The notes under the pieces: generated by a model
Seen by the model: only the letters and a program-made list of their open reading frames with translations
Told to the model about the DNA's origin: nothing
The model's database searches: none
Translations under genes and position numbers: made by a program
Part shown: piece after piece, positions 34,186 to 36,537 of the stretch
Layout of the letters: every line of letters starts with the position of its first letter
Position numbering within the stretch: the first letter of the stretch is position 1
Assembly: GCA_018813905.1 (NCBI GenBank)
Contig: JAHJAO010000065.1
Location: 1 to 36,537, forward strand
DNA: 36,537 bases
Reading direction: 5' to 3'
From: Candidatus Omnitrophota bacterium
GTDB lineage: Bacteria > Omnitrophota > Gorgyraeia > B26-G9

Positions 34186-35139
34186 TTATTTTTTATTTTT
34201 AGCTTTGGGGCAAAAAAGCGGGTTTTTATTGATTTGTTTCGTTATCAGAAGCGCGATTTGCAAGGCTTCTTTAGCGTCTTGTCCGCGCACGACTGGTTCT
34301 TTGCGTTTTTGGATACAACTGATAAATGATTTTAACTCTTCAACCAGCGGTTCTTTTTTTGGTATGACGATTTCTTTTTTGCTGATCTCAAAACTATTTT
34401 TTTCATAAAAGGTGATCATCTGTGAAGCATAATCAAGGCTTAAGTAGGAATCCTGCTGGAAAATTCTTATTTTGCGCAACATATCATCGCTTACCCGGCT
34501 TGCCGTAAGGTTGCAGACAGTTCCATTTTTAAATTCAAGGCGGGCGTTGGCAATATCCGCATGCGCCGATAGCACATTTACTCCGATTGCCTGGCAGATT
34601 TTCAAGTCGGATTTAACCAAGCTCAATATTATATCGATATCGTGGATCATCAAATCCAGAACGACATTTACGTCCGTGCCGCGCTTAGGATAAGGGCTTA
34701 ACCTGTGGCACTCGATAAATTTCGGATTTTTGCAGAACTGGCGCAAAGCTCCTATCGCCGGATTGAACCGTTCCACATGCCCGACTTGCAAAATCACGCG
34801 ATATCTGCGGGCAAGATTTATTAACGTTTCGGCCTCGTTCGTGGTTGCGGTTATCGGTTTTTCTACCAGTACGTGCACCTTGTTTTTCAAGAAGAATTTT
34901 GCGATTTCAAAATGTGTGCTGGTCGGCGTGGCGATGCTTACGGCGTTGACTTTGCCTAAAACTTCTTTGTAATCGTTGCAGATTATGCCGCCGAATTCGT
35001 TGTTGAGGAAATGCTGGGTTTTAGTTTTATCAACATCGCAGAGCACGGCTAGTTCGACATTATTGAACTCTGAATAGACCCGGGCATGAATTTTCCCTAA
35101 ATGTCCAATGCCGATAACGGCAACCTTAATTTTTTTCAT
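34186..35139 (-). CDS. Gfo/Idh/MocA-family NAD(P)-dependent oxidoreductase (possibly GnnA-like)
   Basis: The 317-residue product has the Rossmann start KVAVIGIGHLGKIHARVY, the substrate/cofactor motif LVEKPIT and a C-terminal dimerisation domain with GHVERFNPA, VVLDLMIHDIDIIL and YLSLDYASQ. The family oxidises sugar hydroxyls or related groups. In Acidithiobacillus and Leptospira the related GnnA oxidises UDP-GlcNAc at C3, so that GnnB can make the diamino sugar for amide-linked lipid A. Its genes lie among lpx genes, as here beside lpxB. No GnnB aminotransferase is in the window, so this role is only a hypothesis. The start ATG has no ribosome site and lies only about 5 nt from the predicted transcript start. 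Confidence 0.8.
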   Translation of the reverse strand: MKKIKVAVIGIGHLGKIHARVYSEFNNVELAVLCDVDKTKTQHFLNNEFGGIICNDYKEVLGKVNAVSIATPTSTHFEIAKFFLKNKVHVLVEKPITATTNEAETLINLARRYRVILQVGHVERFNPAIGALRQFCKNPKFIECHRLSPYPKRGTDVNVVLDLMIHDIDIILSLVKSDLKICQAIGVNVLSAHADIANARLEFKNGTVCNLTASRVSDDMLRKIRIFQQDSYLSLDYASQMITFYEKNSFEISKKEIVIPKKEPLVEELKSFISCIQKRKEPVVRGQDAKEALQIALLITKQINKNPLFCPKAKNKK

Positions 35140-35150
35140 AATTAGCTTAC

Positions 35151-35179
35151 ACTGTAGCAGACAACGCCGGGATTGTCAA
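35151..35179 (-). promoter_or_regulatory. Sigma-70 promoter for the oxidoreductase-lpxB operon
   Basis: Read on the - strand, TTGACA (35179-35174) and TACAGT (35156-35151, 4/6) are 17 nt apart. The start of transcription would be near 35144, giving a near-leaderless message for the ATG at 35139. Confidence 0.65.
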
Positions 35180-35194
35180 CTCATTCGCAATCCC
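35169..35194. promoter_or_regulatory. 7-bp inverted repeat over the -35 element (possible operator)
   Basis: GGGATTG (35169-35175) and CAATCCC (35188-35194) are perfect inverted repeats that flank and overlap the -35 TTGACA of the - strand promoter. Binding there would block RNA polymerase. The regulator is unknown. Confidence 0.4.
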
Positions 35195-35239
35195 CAAGGA
35201 TAAACATCGAATTTTACCCGCATAGCTGCCGCCAGAAGA

Positions 35240-35284
35240 AGGTCTTTGGGGTAGCCGACCTGTTTACTTGCCGGACGTAGCAAG
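35240..35284. other. Two small hairpins in the divergent intergenic region
   Basis: AGGTC/GACCT spans 35240-35261 and CTTGC/GCAAG spans 35267-35284, the latter followed by GGGTTTT. The surrounding segment is GC-richer than the rest of the gap (35140-35381). I tried common riboswitch signatures from memory and matched none. It may be a weak terminator or part of a leader for the + strand gene at 35382. Confidence 0.3.
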
Positions 35285-35381
35285 GGGTTTTAAAAATACC
35301 TAAGATATAGGTTTATATATAGTTAAGCAAAATGTTTTGATGGCTTGACTATCTCCCGCATTTATAGTAATCTATAATGCC

Positions 35382-36299
35382 ATGACGAAAAGATTTTTTA
35401 GGTTAGGCATTTCAATTTTTGTCCGGGCGGGGATAAAAATACTTCTTTATCTGATTAAAAGCTTGCCGGCAAGCATAGCGTATTTACTGGTAGGGGATTT
35501 ATTAAGCCGGTTGTTTTACATGCTTTCAAGACGTAATCGCAATTTGGCCCGGAGAAATTTGAAATTGGCTTTTGGGTCGACCTTGAATTCTTCCCAAATC
35601 GAATCGATTGCGCGCGCATCTTTTAGAACTATGGGGCAGACGGTGATAGACACCCTGCGTTATAAAGATTTAACTAAAGACAAAATAAAGGATTTAATCG
35701 AGGTTGATGGCTTAGAGAATTTAAAACAGGCCCTGGCCAACAAAAAAGGGGTAATCGTAGTAAGTGCCCATATGGGCACGTTTACGATCATTGGCTATCG
35801 CCTGATGATGGAAGGGGTTAAGGCATCCTTTATCGCTCGTCACCTGCGGGACAGATCCCTAGAGCATATTTTTATGAAAATTTGCCTTCAGGTCGGACAA
35901 AAAATCATATTTAACCGGCCGATACTAACCTGTATGCGGCTAAGCATGAAAACGCTTGCCCGGAATGAAATTTTAATTATTGAAGTTGATCAGAACTTTG
36001 GCGCGGAGGGAGTAACGGTTAATTTTTTCAATCGGTCCGCAAAAATGGCCTCAGGCCCGGTAATGTTATCCCAGCGTTCGGGCGCGCCGATTTTGCCCGT
36101 ATTTTTAATAAATCGGGAAGATCATACTCACACGATTAAGATCGAACCACCACTTGAGCTTATTTCCAGCGGCGATGAAGATAAAGATATGCGGGTTAAT
36201 TCGCAAAAAATAATAGAGGTAGTTGAAAAATATATCAGGAAATATCCCGGGCAATGGCTGAACTGGATACATAAACAATGGGAGAATGTAAACGCTTAA
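35382..36299 (+). CDS. LpxL/HtrB-family lysophospholipid (lipid A) acyltransferase
   Basis: The 305-residue protein has an N-terminal hydrophobic segment and the LPLAT fold of Kdo-lipid A acyltransferases: RRNRNLARRNLKLAFG, GLENLKQALANKKGVIVVSA, then the active-site HMGTFT, ILIIEVDQNFGAEGVTVNFF and SGAPILPVFLINRED, ending PGQWLNWIHKQWEN. These enzymes add secondary acyl chains to lipid A. The canonical HxxxxE/D catalytic pair is incomplete: His is present but the acidic residue is Thr (codon ACG). Related acyltransferases with HFGSFT-type motifs exist in several phyla, so a divergent active enzyme is plausible. It diverges from the lpxB operon. Several TATAAT-like boxes lie just before the ATG but none pairs well with a -35. 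Confidence 0.82.
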   Translation: MTKRFFRLGISIFVRAGIKILLYLIKSLPASIAYLLVGDLLSRLFYMLSRRNRNLARRNLKLAFGSTLNSSQIESIARASFRTMGQTVIDTLRYKDLTKDKIKDLIEVDGLENLKQALANKKGVIVVSAHMGTFTIIGYRLMMEGVKASFIARHLRDRSLEHIFMKICLQVGQKIIFNRPILTCMRLSMKTLARNEILIIEVDQNFGAEGVTVNFFNRSAKMASGPVMLSQRSGAPILPVFLINREDHTHTIKIEPPLELISSGDEDKDMRVNSQKIIEVVEKYIRKYPGQWLNWIHKQWENVNA

Positions 36300-36352
36300 A
36301 ATCCTATTTTTATCCGTCTTCACACCTGCCGGCAGGGAATTGGGTTATTGGT

Positions 36353-36380
36353 AATTTATAATTTATAACTTATAACTTAT
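36353..36380. repeat. Four tandem copies of a 7-bp repeat
   Basis: AATTTAT occurs twice and then AACTTAT twice, without gaps. It lies in the non-coding stretch 36300-36488, which also has a 12-bp palindrome CCTGCCGGCAGG at 36325-36336. Confidence 0.85.
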
Positions 36381-36412
36381 AATATCGGTCGAATAAGTGT
36401 AATCGCAATACA

Positions 36413-36508
36413 ATAATGTCCGGTATTAACAAAGCAAGAATGTCCTGTTCCAAAGTTGCTATAATGATTCTTTTCAAAGGAGGATCATATGGCAGGAAAG
36501 GACATTAT
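36413..36508. mobile_element. Probable left end of an insertion sequence, with three AATGTCC motifs
   Basis: ATAATGTCC at 36413-36421 recurs as AATGTCCT at 36439-36446 and, inverted, as AGGACATTAT at 36499-36508 inside the transposase start. A TATAAT box lies at 36460-36465. The exact terminal repeat and target duplication cannot be set because the element runs out of the window. Confidence 0.5.
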
Positions 36509-36537
36509 AATGGCTACGCAGGAGGAGCTGAAACGAC
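36489..36537 (+). CDS. Transposase, N-terminal fragment cut by the window end (ISNCY-like)
   Basis: Only 16 codons are visible: MAGKDIIMATQEELKR. This matches the typical start of ISNCY-type transposases, in which a helix-turn-helix follows. The start has AAAGGAGG 6 nt upstream. The assignment rests on recall of that N-terminal motif, so the subfamily is uncertain. The AGGACATT within codons 4-6 is one copy of the repeated motif that may serve for self-regulation. Confidence 0.6.
   Translation, partial: MAGKDIIMATQEELKR

Noticed and set aside
35345-35378. TTGACT and TATAAT before the acyltransferase gene
   Set aside because: They are 22 nt apart, and the TATAAT ends 4 nt before the ATG, so transcription would start inside the gene. 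Other box combinations are weaker.
36325-36336. CCTGCCGGCAGG palindrome after the acyltransferase gene as a terminator
   Set aside because: No loop and no following T-run; 12-bp palindromes of this kind are common short repeats.
1-36537. CRISPR arrays, tRNA and rRNA genes
   Set aside because: No regularly spaced direct repeats, cloverleaf-like segments or rRNA-like sequences were found in the gaps, all of which are shorter than 300 nt.

Overview
The window is a nearly continuous bacterial chromosomal segment. Almost every gene is on the + strand; only the lpxB pair near the end is on the - strand. The organism is a diderm bacterium: it encodes a lipid A disaccharide synthase, a LpxL-type acyltransferase and an outer-membrane secretin. 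The combination of a GH57 branching enzyme with a DUF4912 protein, many envelope glycan genes and a compact type IV pilus locus resembles Candidatus Omnitrophota (OP3). That placement is an inference from gene content; no rRNA or other decisive marker is present.

Positions 1-7210 form a surface-glycan cassette. It holds the 3' part of a YfhO-like membrane protein, a SAM methyltransferase, two extended-SDR sugar epimerases of the CDP-paratose/tyvelose 2-epimerase type, a NodU/CmcH O-carbamoyltransferase and its usual SxtJ-type membrane companion. Stops and starts overlap or nearly touch, so this looks like one operon. A monocistronic type IV pilin follows (7433-7846), with its own promoter, a palindrome near the start of transcription and an intrinsic terminator.

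Positions 7977-18071 are the least conventional part. A ParA ATPase is fused to a C-terminal CBM48/AMPK-beta-type glycogen-binding domain that keeps all four sugar-contacting residues. It is followed by a ParA/MinD-like protein with a lost P-loop and by a protein that looks like a PD-(D/E)XK nuclease fold without its active site. Then come pgeF, a DUF4912 protein, a GT-C/TPR membrane glycosyltransferase, a methyltransferase-GT2 fusion and a GH57 (DUF1957) alpha-glucan branching enzyme. My working hypothesis is an alpha-glucan (glycogen) handling locus with a ParA-type positioning or partitioning component. I know of no description of such a system.

Positions 18090-24828 carry the isoprenoid/envelope housekeeping block uppS-cdsA-dxr-rseP-ispG-proS. 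The 160-bp gap between cdsA and dxr is packed with mutually exclusive hairpins, one of which would reach the dxr start region.

Positions 24842-33009 are the type IV pilus assembly locus: an extended -10 promoter, a pilM-pilN fusion, pilO, pilP, pilQ, pilB, pilC and a second pilin with an unusual Ala at the prepilin cleavage site.

Positions 33006-36299 hold lipid A-related genes: lpxB and a Gfo/Idh/MocA oxidoreductase (possibly GnnA-like) on the - strand, and a divergent LpxL-like acyltransferase. The window ends in the first codons of an insertion-sequence transposase, preceded by a 7-bp tandem repeat and three copies of an AATGTCC motif. No tRNA, rRNA or CRISPR array was seen.
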